This document shows positions 43,633 to 52,762 of a stretch of 64,000 nucleotides of DNA, piece after piece. The notes below the pieces were generated by a model. The model worked only from the letters and a program-made list of their open reading frames with translations. It ran no database searches and had not been told where the DNA came from. The stretch's first letter is position 1, and each line of letters opens with the position of its first letter. The translations under genes were made by a program, and so were the position numbers. The stretch comes from Oscillatoriales cyanobacterium (GTDB taxonomy: Bacteria; Cyanobacteriota; Cyanobacteriia; Cyanobacteriales; Microcoleaceae), in assembly GCA_004292955.1 (NCBI GenBank), contig RDXX01000019.1:62001-126000 (forward strand), read 5' to 3'.

Positions 43633-43929
43633 TGAGCACTCTTAATAGGTACGTAGTTGCGCTTGAGCACTCTTAATAGGTACGTAGTTGCGCTTGAGCG
43701 CTCCGAAAGGTACGTAGTTGCGCTTGAGCGCTCCGAAAGGTACGTAGTTGCGCTTGAGCGCTCTTGATTATAATATATAAAGAGCGCTAAAGCGCAACTA
43801 CATACCTTGTCCGATCGCACATTGCTCTTGATAAATATATATAATCAAGAGCGCTGAAGCGCAACTACATACCTTGCTCTCGATCAACATATATATATAT
43901 AAAGAGCGCTGAAGCGCAACTACATACCT
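43633..43929. repeat. Tandem and inverted 30-bp palindromic repeats
   Basis: Four direct 30-31-bp units (GTACGTAGTTGCGCTTGAGC plus CTC) run from 43633 to about 43755. They are followed by inverted copies (GAGCGCTGAAGCGCAACTAC) at about 43782, 43850 and 43905, separated by A/T-rich TATA tracts. Another complete palindromic copy lies at 50128-50196. Confidence 0.85.
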
Positions 43930-43958
43930 TCGCCCAAGTTTTCATAATTTTCGCCTCC

Positions 43959-44003
43959 CTCGTTTACTCGTTTTCAGGGTTAGCGTGAAAACGAGTAAAC
44001 GAG
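43959..44003. terminator. 17-bp perfect hairpin after rps1-like gene
   Basis: CTCGTTTACTCGTTTTC and its perfect complement flank an 11-nt loop, 15 bp beyond the stop of the S1-domain gene. There is no T-run, so factor-dependent termination or a structural role is possible. Confidence 0.6.
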
Positions 44004-44018
44004 TACAATTGTCAAAAC

Positions 44019-44918
44019 CTAAGAAAGAGTTTTTCTAGCACGTTCCGATCGCTCTTCTGCGGTATCCATGACATCCGCCATTTTATCCACCATTTCCCCT
44101 GGATAATTTTCGAGTACCCGAGTAGAAAGCGAAATTCGACCGCGACTTTGATCGAGGTCAACTACCACGGCTTTCAGGGGTTGGCCGGGGGTGAAAACTT
44201 GTCCGAGGTTCTCAATATATTTTTGGCTGACTTGCTTGATGTGCAGCAAACCGCTAACTCCTTCCAAATCCACAAACACGCCAAAAGGCTTGATGCTGCT
44301 GACTGTTCCTTCCACTAATTGACCGATTTGCAACTGATTTAAGGCAGAAGATTGAGTGGCCATCCGCTGGGAAAGTACGAGTTTTTCTCGTTCGCGATCG
44401 ACTTCCAAGAAATTCACGGTCAAAGATTGACCAATTAGCGATTCTATGTTATCGCGTTGGGCTAAGTGCGATCGGGGAATAAAACCGCGCATTCCCTCAA
44501 CATCCACCGTCACGCCGCCCTTATTCGCCCCAGAAACCCGCACCTGAAGCACTTTACCAGTTTCCTGCAAAGCAACTAAATCTTCCCAAGCTTGCTGAAT
44601 TTGTAACTGTTTCAGAGACAGAGTAACTTGGCCGTCTGCATCTTGTTCGCGGATAATTAAAAATTCCCGTTCCTCGTCTAGCGGAACGACTTCCGACAAA
44701 TCCGTTACCGTTCTCAAAGCAGCCTCTTCGATCGGCAAAAAAGCCGAAGACTTGCCGCCGATATCAACATACGCGCCATTTGAGTCATACTCGAACACTT
44801 TGCCGCGCACTACTTGTCCCTTCTGGAACTCATAATTGTGCTGTTCGAGGGCTTTAGCAAAATCATCCATTGAAAAAGATGCTTTTGCGCTTTGAGAACC
44901 TGTAGATTTGGAATTCAT
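44019..44918 (-). CDS. S1-domain RNA-binding protein (30S S1 homologue)
   Basis: A 299-residue protein with three S1 OB-fold repeats: VVRGKVFEYDSNGAYVDIGG (about 40-108), VLQVRVSGANKGGVTVDVEG (about 122-186) and LVEGTVSSIKPFGVFVDLEG (about 203-273). Cyanobacteria have short S1 proteins (Rps1A and Rps1B/Nbp1) instead of the six-repeat E. coli S1. The length here fits the short form, probably the Rps1B type; which one cannot be decided by eye. A TTGACAG array lies upstream and a strong hairpin downstream. Confidence 0.85.
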   Translation of the reverse strand: MNSKSTGSQSAKASFSMDDFAKALEQHNYEFQKGQVVRGKVFEYDSNGAYVDIGGKSSAFLPIEEAALRTVTDLSEVVPLDEEREFLIIREQDADGQVTLSLKQLQIQQAWEDLVALQETGKVLQVRVSGANKGGVTVDVEGMRGFIPRSHLAQRDNIESLIGQSLTVNFLEVDREREKLVLSQRMATQSSALNQLQIGQLVEGTVSSIKPFGVFVDLEGVSGLLHIKQVSQKYIENLGQVFTPGQPLKAVVVDLDQSRGRISLSTRVLENYPGEMVDKMADVMDTAEERSERARKTLS

Positions 44919-44934
44919 GTCAGTTTAGTTGTCA

Positions 44935-45003
44935 GTTATCAGTAAATTAGTTGTCAGTTGACAGTTGTCAGTTGTCAGTTGACAGTTGTCAGTTGTTGAA
45001 GCA
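44935..45003. repeat. TTGACAGTTGTCAG repeats
   Basis: GTTGTCAGTTGACAG-type units (44937-44997) lie directly upstream of the S1-domain gene, followed by CCCACTCTCC tracts up to 45060. Confidence 0.85.
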
Positions 45004-45067
45004 AGAAGCAAGATGTTCCCCCACTCTCCCACTCTCCCCCTCTCCCCTCTCTCTCATCTTCCACTCT

Positions 45068-45814
45068 CTAAGCTGGTTGAAGTTCGTGTTGAAATAGCTG
45101 CTTCACTTGCACCCACGATTCGGCTGCTGCGGTAGCGTTGAAACTGCCGCGATGGTCGCAGAAGAAGCCATGATCGGCATTGTAGCTGAAAATTCGGTAA
45201 GGAATTCTGTGTTTTTGCAATTCTGCGACAATTTGGTCAACTTGTTCTTTGGGAATGCTGGCGTCTTGAGTGCCGTAAAAGGCGTAGAGAGTACCTTTAA
45301 TGTCCGCTGTGCGATCGATCGTGGGAGATCCGCCCCCGGGGGTGAGAGTGGCGATACCAGCGCCGTAGAACGACGCTGTAGCCTTGATTTCGGGCAAAGT
45401 CGCCGCGAGGTAGGCGACGTGTCCGCCAAAGCAGAAACCGATACAGCCAAAACCTTGCTGTTTGACGGATGGTAAGGTTTTGAGGTAATCGATGGCGGCT
45501 TGGATGTCGCTCAGCAGTTGGGATGCGGTAGTTTGTTCTTTGTATTGTCTGCCGATTTTGATATCTTCGGGCGTGTAGCCGGTTTCAAAGCCGGGGGCTT
45601 GGCGCTGGTAGATGGCTGGGGCGATCGCCACATATCCTTCCTTTGCTATTCTTTCTGTAACTTCGCGGATGTGTGCGTTGACGCCAAAGATTTCTTGAAT
45701 CACGATCACAGCGGGAAATTGCCCTGCGGCGGCGGGTTGGGCTAGGTAAGCCGCGATTTGCAAATCTCTATTGGGAATTGTGACGTTAGCTGTGCGAATT
45801 TCTGGGTTAGGCAT
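45068..45814 (-). CDS. Dienelactone hydrolase family protein
   Basis: A 248-residue alpha/beta hydrolase. It shows FPAVIVIQEIFGVNAHIREV (typical of the family), the nucleophile motif GFGCIGFCFGGHVAY (G-x-C-x-G with Cys as nucleophile), and a catalytic Asp/His pair around FYGTQDASIPKEQVDQ and NADHGFFCDHRGSFN. Family members hydrolyse dienelactones or related esters; the natural substrate here is unknown. The ATG at 45814 is chosen because the longer frame upstream reads through a 186-bp duplicated non-coding segment. Confidence 0.9.
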   Translation of the reverse strand: MPNPEIRTANVTIPNRDLQIAAYLAQPAAAGQFPAVIVIQEIFGVNAHIREVTERIAKEGYVAIAPAIYQRQAPGFETGYTPEDIKIGRQYKEQTTASQLLSDIQAAIDYLKTLPSVKQQGFGCIGFCFGGHVAYLAATLPEIKATASFYGAGIATLTPGGGSPTIDRTADIKGTLYAFYGTQDASIPKEQVDQIVAELQKHRIPYRIFSYNADHGFFCDHRGSFNATAAAESWVQVKQLFQHELQPA

Positions 45815-45872
45815 AGGGAGTTTTAGTCCAATTTTATTTGATTTGTGAATGAGATTTTTTTTAACCGCAGAG

Positions 45873-46245
45873 GGCGCAGAGAACGCAGAGGAAGAAAAGA
45901 GAAGTTTTTGAGAGAAATTGTTGGCATTGTACCAAATTCCGGACTCAATAAACTCGACTAAGGATGTTTTTTTGATCGAGCTTTTGTTCTCCAAGTTTGC
46001 GGAGTTCGCGGTTCGTTCCAAAAATCTATTTTACAACATCACATTTCCCGGAAATTGCGGCGCAGAGAACGCAGAGGAAGAAAAGGGAAGTTTTTGAGAG
46101 AAATTGTTGGCATTGTACCAAATTTCGGACTCAATAAACTCGACCAAGGATGTTTTTTTGATCGAGCTTTTGTTCTCCAAGTTTGCGGAGTTCGCGGTTC
46201 GTTCCAAAAATCTATTTTACAACATCACATTTCCCGGAAATTGCG
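45873..46245. repeat. 186-bp tandem duplication
   Basis: Two units, 45873-46058 and 46059-46244, differ at about three positions. The second ends 21 bp inside the UvrD-like gene, so its last codons and stop are also present in the first unit as a non-coding copy. Confidence 0.9.
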
Positions 46246-48633
46246 CAAATTCTCGGGTTTGTTCCAAGTAAAAGGCCCTTTCTTCGCCGCGGCCATCCAC
46301 AGCAAACTTTTGGCCCGCGTCATTGCTACATATAGCAATCGAAACTCTTCTGCTGTTTTCAAATAACCTGCTTGTTCCCACGCTTCGCCCAGATTTGGTA
46401 AAGGATGTTTTTCGTGCAAACTTGCTCGAATTTGAGCTCTCGCTACTTCAGCTAAAGTGAAATCTCCTAAAAATCTAGTTTGTGGCAAAACTCGCAAACT
46501 TCCGGGGATTGTTTGGTCGTGCAAAAATGGTAAAAATACACAATCCCAATCTAATCCTTTAGCTTTGTGCATGGTAATAATTGTTAGTTGACCTTTGCTG
46601 GTGTAGCGTTCTTCTATTTTGTCATCTGCATCTACAGGCTCAAATCTTTCTGAACTAACAATTTCGCCCAGCACTCCCAAAATATTGCTCATTGAATTGT
46701 TACCGGCTGTTTGGATTGCTACCCGTTCTGCTAATTTGTCGGCGGTGGCTAATTCTGTTTGGTCGTATTGCAGGGCTAAGGCTAAGAATGAGATGATTTG
46801 GTAGGGCGGCAGTTCTAAACGTGCTTGCAGCAAACCGCAGCAAAAATAACGGCATTTGCGGACTGGATCTGACTGCTGGGGGTCTAGCGGGCCTGGGTAG
46901 AGGAATTGTTCGGGGCTGGTGGCAAAGGCATTGTAGTCTTGTTTGGGGATGAGTTGTCGATCGCTCAAAATCTTTAAGGCTGCTTTCAGGTAGTCTGGTG
47001 AGTGCGGGCGATCGAGAAATTGCAGCAATGTTAATATTTCCCAAGGTACTTGAGAATGTCTGTCTCGTTCCCCGACATCCTCAATTTTAATCCCGTATTT
47101 GCGTAAATCGCAGCTCAATCCGTGTTTTTCCGGATTTTCTAGGACTTCTTTGATAAACTTGCCTTGTTTGTTTTCCCGCACTAAAACAGCCATTGATTTT
47201 AGATTTTCTACTGGCAATTTAGGGCGATTTTCTTCATCCCTCGATTCACTGCCCGATTGAATATTTTGCTCGTGACTTTCCCAGACAAAATCCGCAGGTA
47301 AAAATTCCTCTACTAACTCAATTACCCGCTTTCCAATTAACTCAACTGTCTGGTAAATATCGCGGGGAGTATGCAATTCTAAGCCTCGACCTATGGGGGC
47401 AGGATTGGCATTTTGCTGCGGGTCATCGCTGGGAACTGGCTTGATAGTTTGGGATCGAAAAGGCTGTTCGGTTCCCGCTAATTCTGAGCGGTTTACCCAT
47501 TGCAACATAAAGTTAGCTGCATCAATAATGATCTGGCTACTGCGGCCTGCACCGTCCATTGTCGCCAACTTGTTTTCAACTTCGCATTCGTCACAGAATT
47601 GGTTAAAATAAATCGGATCGGCGGGAGTAAAGGTAGAATTAATTGCTTGATTTGGGTCGCCAACTCTGATAAAATTAGGAGGTGAATTAGGACGATCGGG
47701 ATCTTGAGCTAATATTTTCAAAAGCTCAGTCTGTAAAGGTGTCGAGTCTTGCGCTTCATCCTCAAACACGGCAAATACTTGCTTTTGTTCCATCGCCCTG
47801 GCGCCCGGATTTTCCAACACCCGCAAAGCTGCTAAAATCATCTCGTCATAATCGATGAATTCCCGGCTTCTCAACAAAGCCTGATATTTTTGATATAAAC
47901 CGTCGGCTACCGCTAAAATTTCATAACCATCGCCAGAATTAATATCGCCCATTTTTAATAACTCTTCGGGAGACAAACCCGAAGATTTCGCCTCGTGAAT
48001 CACAGTTTTAGCTAACTGCGGCAAAATCTCTGTCCGCAAAACCGATTGTCGCCGCAATCTCTCCGTTTCTTCTCCATCAAATTGCTGTCCTTCCAACAAA
48101 ACTTGATATCGGCGCGGATTTTCCGCGATCCAAAGTTCTACACAAGTGCGAATTAAGCGGTGACTTTGAGTTGGAGTGACTAACGTCGAATTTTCGAGAT
48201 TTAAACCCGACAAATCGGGATGGCGCATCGCAATATTTAAAGCTAAACCGTGCAAAGTGTGTACGGCAAAACCGCCTTGGTATAAAGACAATTGTGCCAA
48301 TCTTTCCCGAATTTTAGCTTTAATATTAGCAGCAGCCGATCGCGTAAACGTCACCACAATTAACTGACGGCGGTTGTTAAGTCGGTTGCGGGCGATCGCA
48401 ATTGCCGACGCAGCAGCCATTCCTGTAGACTTCCCGGCCCCTGGAACCGCCGAAACCGCAAGGGGGCCGCCCGCCCAATCCGCCATCTCGTGCTGGCCCG
48501 CACGCAAGCTGTCGCGAATTTTACCGCAAGCGGCAGCCAAAAGCGCGGCGGGATCTAACTCGGAGAAAGTGCTGTTCGGGCGATCGATCTCGACAGTCGA
48601 TCGACTAAAATCAGTATCAAATTCATCAGTCAT
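46225..48633 (-). CDS. UvrD/Rep-family ATP-dependent helicase
   Basis: An 802-residue superfamily 1A helicase. Motif I is VSAVPGAGKSTGMAAASAIA, Ia LIVVTFTRSAAANIKAKI, II AVFEDEAQDSTPLQTELL (D-E-x-Q-D), III FIRVGDPNQAINSTF, V TIITMHKAKGLDWDCVFLPF and VI FRLLYVAMTRAKSLLWMAA. It unwinds DNA 3'-5' in repair or recombination; sequence does not single out UvrD, PcrA or another cyanobacterial paralogue. The final codons are embedded in a recent tandem duplication. No partner nuclease is adjacent. Confidence 0.92.
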   Translation of the reverse strand: MTDEFDTDFSRSTVEIDRPNSTFSELDPAALLAAACGKIRDSLRAGQHEMADWAGGPLAVSAVPGAGKSTGMAAASAIAIARNRLNNRRQLIVVTFTRSAAANIKAKIRERLAQLSLYQGGFAVHTLHGLALNIAMRHPDLSGLNLENSTLVTPTQSHRLIRTCVELWIAENPRRYQVLLEGQQFDGEETERLRRQSVLRTEILPQLAKTVIHEAKSSGLSPEELLKMGDINSGDGYEILAVADGLYQKYQALLRSREFIDYDEMILAALRVLENPGARAMEQKQVFAVFEDEAQDSTPLQTELLKILAQDPDRPNSPPNFIRVGDPNQAINSTFTPADPIYFNQFCDECEVENKLATMDGAGRSSQIIIDAANFMLQWVNRSELAGTEQPFRSQTIKPVPSDDPQQNANPAPIGRGLELHTPRDIYQTVELIGKRVIELVEEFLPADFVWESHEQNIQSGSESRDEENRPKLPVENLKSMAVLVRENKQGKFIKEVLENPEKHGLSCDLRKYGIKIEDVGERDRHSQVPWEILTLLQFLDRPHSPDYLKAALKILSDRQLIPKQDYNAFATSPEQFLYPGPLDPQQSDPVRKCRYFCCGLLQARLELPPYQIISFLALALQYDQTELATADKLAERVAIQTAGNNSMSNILGVLGEIVSSERFEPVDADDKIEERYTSKGQLTIITMHKAKGLDWDCVFLPFLHDQTIPGSLRVLPQTRFLGDFTLAEVARAQIRASLHEKHPLPNLGEAWEQAGYLKTAEEFRLLYVAMTRAKSLLWMAAAKKGPFTWNKPENLRNFREM

Positions 48634-48639
48634 AATTAC

Positions 48640-48810
48640 ATCCGCGTTTATCCGCGTTTATCTGCGGTTAAAAATCCCCAAAAATTCACCGAATAGCAAG
48701 GGTTTGAAGCCCCAGCATGAAGGCAGATTGTGATAAGAACGGAGTTTAAATCTCCGCTCTTATCACTTCGCTGTCAACTGTCAACTGTCAACTGTCAACT
48801 GTTTAACTCT
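48640..48810. repeat. TCCGCGTTTA and CAACTGT repeats
   Basis: CCGCGTTTATC-type units lie just upstream of the helicase start, and CAACTGT heptamers at about 48770-48802. The remaining spacer up to 48915 contains no gene. Confidence 0.65.
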
Positions 48811-48915
48811 ACCGTTTCCATTTTGGTATCGGCTCAACAAACCCTATCTATGCGAGCTTAAATTAAAACCAGCATAAAATTCAATACCCAAGCCTTTTTA
48901 TAGGAAAAATCCCCA

Positions 48916-49932
48916 ATGAAAACTCACCTCAAAACCAATTTTCCACCACACCAGCCAAACCCAGCCAACAACAGCACAACTCGCTTTGCAGTTGTAGCAT
49001 TCTTAACTTTATCCTCAGCCATTGCTTTACCAAGCTGTGCAACTTCCTCCCCCAGCGGCTCCACAAACGGCTTTGCTTCATCCCGCAGCGCCGAAAAGCA
49101 AATTGCCGCATCTGCTCCCCAATCCGAACCCGCACCTGTAAGCACACCCGGAGGCGCAGCGTCAAAAGTTGCTGCTGACACCGCAAAAAAACCAGCCGCA
49201 GAAACTCCAGCAACTGCTCCCCAACTGATTAAAAAAGCCGAACTCAGTGTAGTTGTCAAATCTATTGACAACAGCACTAAATCTGTCACCGAGATTGTGA
49301 AAAAACAGCAAGGCGATATCTTGGCTTTCCAAAACCAAAAGCCGCCGGATTCTAGCGTGCGCCAAACCGCAACTATGCAGATTCGGGTACCTCAAGAAAA
49401 GTTAGAAACTACTTTAAATGCTTTAACAAAACTCGGAAGTGTCGAAAACCGAGGGCTGACGGCTGAGGATGTTAGCGATCAATTAGTTGACAGCGAGGCT
49501 AGGCTCCGCAACCTGCGAAAATCCGAGGAAGTTGTGTTAAAAATTATGGAGCGATCCGGCTCTGTTGGCGACGTACTCAAAGCTTCTCAGCAGTTGAGTA
49601 CGATTCGGGAGTCGATCGAGCGCATCGACGCTCAGTTAAAAAGTTTGCGGAATCAAGTAGCCTATTCGACTATTAGTTTAACTCTAGAAGCAGCAGTCTC
49701 GGCCCAGCAAGAACCGGAACCTTCTCTCGGCTTGCGGGTGCAGGAAACTTGGGGACAAGCGACTCATTCTGTGGGCGAATTAACTTTAGGTTTGTTTGCT
49801 TTGGGCATTTGGCTGTTGGCTTACAGTCCTTATTTCGTAGTAATTGGGGCGGCGACTTATGGTATAATTCGATTTAAGAAACAGCATTCAGTTCCGAAAG
49901 TTCAAGAACCGAAACCGCCTGCTACAAATTAG
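48916..49932 (+). CDS. DUF4349 domain lipoprotein
   Basis: A 338-residue putative lipoprotein: a hydrophobic segment (FAVVAFLTLSSAIALPSC) ends in a lipobox-like L-P-S-C at about residue 36. A low-complexity Ala/Ser/Pro stretch follows. The DUF4349 core at about 100-300 has IKKAELSVVVKSIDNSTKSV, ATMQIRVPQEKLETTLNAL and a coiled coil (LRNLRKSEEVVLKIMERSG; SIERIDAQLKSLRNQVAYST). A C-terminal membrane helix (LGLFALGIWLLAYSPYFVVI) follows. Function is unknown. Divergent from the helicase gene. Confidence 0.9.
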   Translation: MKTHLKTNFPPHQPNPANNSTTRFAVVAFLTLSSAIALPSCATSSPSGSTNGFASSRSAEKQIAASAPQSEPAPVSTPGGAASKVAADTAKKPAAETPATAPQLIKKAELSVVVKSIDNSTKSVTEIVKKQQGDILAFQNQKPPDSSVRQTATMQIRVPQEKLETTLNALTKLGSVENRGLTAEDVSDQLVDSEARLRNLRKSEEVVLKIMERSGSVGDVLKASQQLSTIRESIERIDAQLKSLRNQVAYSTISLTLEAAVSAQQEPEPSLGLRVQETWGQATHSVGELTLGLFALGIWLLAYSPYFVVIGAATYGIIRFKKQHSVPKVQEPKPPATN

Positions 49933-49939
49933 TCATGGG

Positions 49940-50414
49940 GCATCGGGCATCGGGCATTGGGCATTGGGCATTGGGCATTGGTAGGGGCGGTGCCCCCGTG
50001 CCCGCCCTCTTACTCTTACTTGTCATTAGGTAGCGAGGCACCAAACGCCGAAATATTGCGATCGCACTTGATATCATTCCCAGCACTTCTGAACGCAACA
50101 GTTACTTTTATGGGATTTAATCTTTAGGTACGTAGTTGCGCTTCAGCGCTCTTTGCGTATATCTATGAAAGAGCGCTAAAGCGCAACTACGTACCTTTTT
50201 TTTTATTTAATGTAACAGTTGTGCAACTCCTGCCCAAATTCAGAATCGCAGATAATATAAGGTGCGTCGCGGTGAGATTGTCAATCTTTGTTTAGGAATT
50301 TTCGCTCGCGACACACCCTACCAATGACTGTCAACTGTCAACTGTCAACTGTCAACTGTCAACTGTCAACTGTCAACTGCCAACTGTCAACTGCCAACTG
50401 TCAACTGCCAACTG
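49940..50414. repeat. Spacer with heptamers and palindromes
   Basis: The 480-bp spacer holds GGGCATC/GGGCATT units (49938-49980), a long palindrome at 50128-50196 matching the 43.6-kb repeats (GGTACGTAGTTGCGCTTCAG and complement), a GGTGCGTCGCG/CGCGACACACC hairpin (50261-50318), and a CAACTGT/CAACTGC array (50330-50414). No gene is seen. Confidence 0.85.
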
Positions 50415-50415
50415 A

Positions 50416-51510
50416 CTAATCGTCAATTTGCCATCCATCTTTGGTATAATCTTCATCCACAATCTTCTTCGGACGCATCACCAAAACAACTCGCCCCAAA
50501 ATCGACAACTGCGGGGATGTTTCAAACCACTGCAATTCTAGATTCCCCCCGTTATCGGCGAGGAAATAACTCTCAGCATCCCACTGTCTTTGGGCGCGAT
50601 CGGCAATAATCAAAACTTCTTCAACTTTACCTTGCAGCGGCACCGGCAGTCGATCGCTCATTTCCAAAACCGCCACCGGATCTTCCGCGTTCAAAATTAC
50701 CTGCCATCCGGGAATCGCCACCCAAGCTCCAGCTCCGGAAAATTTTACCATGCGAAACGGCTCGATTTCCTCCGGCAAAGGCACTGCCAGCAAATCTGAC
50801 GTAGAAAGCGGCAATTTGCCTACAACCGGGACAATCCGAGGCAGTTGTTCCTCGGTATCGAGCCTGTAAACTGGTAAACGAGGCGCTTCCCGTCTCGGAA
50901 CTACAGTAAAATCCACCAACAATTGCTCGATTTGCGCCCTAGCAGTTTGGCTGCTAGCTAATTTTAAACCGCGAGCAATTAAGCGCGATCGCTCTTGCAA
51001 ATCGCTTTTTTGTCTCGCCAACTGCCAACACTGGTAAGCTACAGCATCCCCAGGAGTGTCTGTGAACCCCTGCGGGAGACTCCCGAAGTGCGAAAACTCC
51101 TTCATCGCCTTAGCAACTTGGCGGGAATCATCAACATCCAAATTGTGGGCCAACATCAAAGCTGCCGCTCCGGCTCGCTCTGCTTGCGAGAGAATCCGAA
51201 ACTCGTATAAAATATCACTACCTTTCCGCAGAAAGTGCGATCGAACTTCATCCGAAGCACCAGCATTGACCATGCTGGTGTAAACTTGTGCTGCAACGCC
51301 GACCTGATTTTGTTGAATAGGCTCAAAACCAGTTTGTTCAAAAATCTGCTGAGAGTTGCAGCCCGCTTGCAACAGTGCCGTGCAGGCTTGTCCCCACTCT
51401 ACCCAGGTGCCTTCCTTGCGGCGGAGCGATCGAATTAACTTTTCCACATCCACAGCATCAGTGGAGGGTGCAGGTTTAGAAGGGGAAGAATCTTGCGGTG
51501 TATCAGTCAT
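50416..51510 (-). CDS. raf1: RuBisCO accumulation factor 1
   Basis: A 364-residue chaperone that stabilises RbcL dimers during RuBisCO assembly. The N-terminal helical domain carries LIRSLRRKEGTWVEWGQACT, LLQAGCNSQQIFEQTGFEPI and FLRKGSDILYEFRILSQAER. The C-terminal beta domain carries PVYRLDTEEQLPRIVPVVGK and WVAIPGWQVILNAEDPVAVL. Length fits Raf1 in cyanobacteria. It is not next to rbc or ccm genes here. Start is an ATG without an obvious strong ribosome site. Confidence 0.93.
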   Translation of the reverse strand: MTDTPQDSSPSKPAPSTDAVDVEKLIRSLRRKEGTWVEWGQACTALLQAGCNSQQIFEQTGFEPIQQNQVGVAAQVYTSMVNAGASDEVRSHFLRKGSDILYEFRILSQAERAGAAALMLAHNLDVDDSRQVAKAMKEFSHFGSLPQGFTDTPGDAVAYQCWQLARQKSDLQERSRLIARGLKLASSQTARAQIEQLLVDFTVVPRREAPRLPVYRLDTEEQLPRIVPVVGKLPLSTSDLLAVPLPEEIEPFRMVKFSGAGAWVAIPGWQVILNAEDPVAVLEMSDRLPVPLQGKVEEVLIIADRAQRQWDAESYFLADNGGNLELQWFETSPQLSILGRVVLVMRPKKIVDEDYTKDGWQIDD

Positions 51511-51666
51511 AATTGAATCAAAAATCAGCGTTGAGTTATGTGTAATTGGATACTAGCAAGGCTCGTGTCGCGGGAGAGCGATAGATTTATGGTAAGGGAG
51601 TTATGAGACTATTGTTACAGAATAGTTGCTCGCCTAAATTTACAAAGGGGAGTTTATCGTATTGTT

Positions 51667-52611
51667 ATGGATAATGCCATTCCAGAGCTCGATCAAATTA
51701 AACGCCAGCTCATGACACTACACCGACCAAAAAAACCCAAAATGCTGGTAGTAGACGATGAACCAGACAATCTGGATTTACTCTACCGCACTTTTCGACG
51801 AGATTTTAACGTGCTCAAAGCTGAGAGCGGGATTCGCGCCTTGGAAGTCCTCGCCATTGAGGGCGAGGTCGCCGTCATCATTTCCGACCAGCGGATGCCA
51901 GAAATGAAGGGAACGGAATTTCTCAGCAAAACCGTGCCGCAGTTTCCGAATACGGTCAGAATTATTTTGACTGGTTTTACGGATATTGAAGACTTGGTGG
52001 ATGCGATTAACTCCGGACAGGTTTACAAGTATATCACCAAGCCTTGGGACCCGAACGAATTGAAAATGGTGGTGCAAAAGGCGGCCGAGACTTATGAAGT
52101 TCTCAAGCAGCGGACTGAGGAATTGCATCGCGCCCAAAATCAAATACAACTGTTAGCAACCATCATGCAAACCGCTGTGGATTATCCGAGTCTGGAAGCA
52201 ACTTTAGACCCAATTGCTATTGCTGTGAGCGATAATTTTTTGGCTGATATTTGCATTTTGCAACTGGTCGAAGGCACTGCTTTAATGCCGGCTCAAGGCA
52301 CTCACACCAGCGGTAAAACTGTGGAAAATTGGCTGGCAGATGACCCTCTGGTTCTAGAAGCGATTTCCTCTCAAGCTATTCAGGGTGCTGTGAATATTGC
52401 CAGCGACGCAGCCCTAGCGAGTCTGCCACACTACCAAAAATCTGGCATTCAAGCTCACTTGGCTGTTCCGGTGATTCACAAAGGTCGATCGATCGCCCTG
52501 ATATCCCTTCAGTGGAAGCAACCTTGTTCCCTGCGCCCCGACGAACTCACAACAGTTCACCTCGCCGCTCAACAAGTTGCTTTGGTATTGACGAGTTTTC
52601 AGGGTGATTAA
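51667..52611 (+). CDS. Response regulator with GAF-type C-terminus
   Basis: A 314-residue regulator. The receiver domain (about 22-145) has MLVVDDEPDNLDLLYRTFRR, phospho-Asp in VAVIISDQRMPEMKGTEFL, and VYKYITKPWDPNELKMVVQK. A helical linker leads to a GAF-like domain (about 165-310: MQTAVDYPSLEATLDPIAIA; HLAVPVIHKGRSIALISLQW). There is no DNA-binding or catalytic output, so it may act by protein contact. Its kinase is not adjacent. The gene is between raf1 (divergent) and menG. Confidence 0.88.
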   Translation: MDNAIPELDQIKRQLMTLHRPKKPKMLVVDDEPDNLDLLYRTFRRDFNVLKAESGIRALEVLAIEGEVAVIISDQRMPEMKGTEFLSKTVPQFPNTVRIILTGFTDIEDLVDAINSGQVYKYITKPWDPNELKMVVQKAAETYEVLKQRTEELHRAQNQIQLLATIMQTAVDYPSLEATLDPIAIAVSDNFLADICILQLVEGTALMPAQGTHTSGKTVENWLADDPLVLEAISSQAIQGAVNIASDAALASLPHYQKSGIQAHLAVPVIHKGRSIALISLQWKQPCSLRPDELTTVHLAAQQVALVLTSFQGD

Positions 52612-52614
52612 TTA

Positions 52615-52762
52615 GTTGACAGTTGACAGTTGACAGTTGACAGTTGTTAGGAAAGCAGTGGTCAGTTGTTAGTAGTCAACAGTCAACAGTCATTCGTAAC
52701 AAACAAATAACTAATAACTAATAACTAATCACAAATAACCAATAACTAATAACTAATCACAA
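52615..52762. repeat. TTGACAG and AATAACT repeats
   Basis: GTTGACA units (52614-52641) and AATAACTA/AATCACAA units (52700-52762) reach the start codon of the next gene. No clear ribosome site is left for it. Confidence 0.85.

Noticed and set aside
43633-43760. Possible CRISPR array in the 30-bp direct units
   Set aside because: Units abut each other with no spacers, they invert, and no cas gene is near.
43542-43820. 92-codon minus-strand frame rich in RSSATTYL
   Set aside because: It is the translation of the 30-bp repeats and the nblS 3' end.
45815-46021. N-terminal extension of the dienelactone hydrolase
   Set aside because: The extension reads through the 186-bp duplicated non-coding unit; the family start fits the ATG at 45814.
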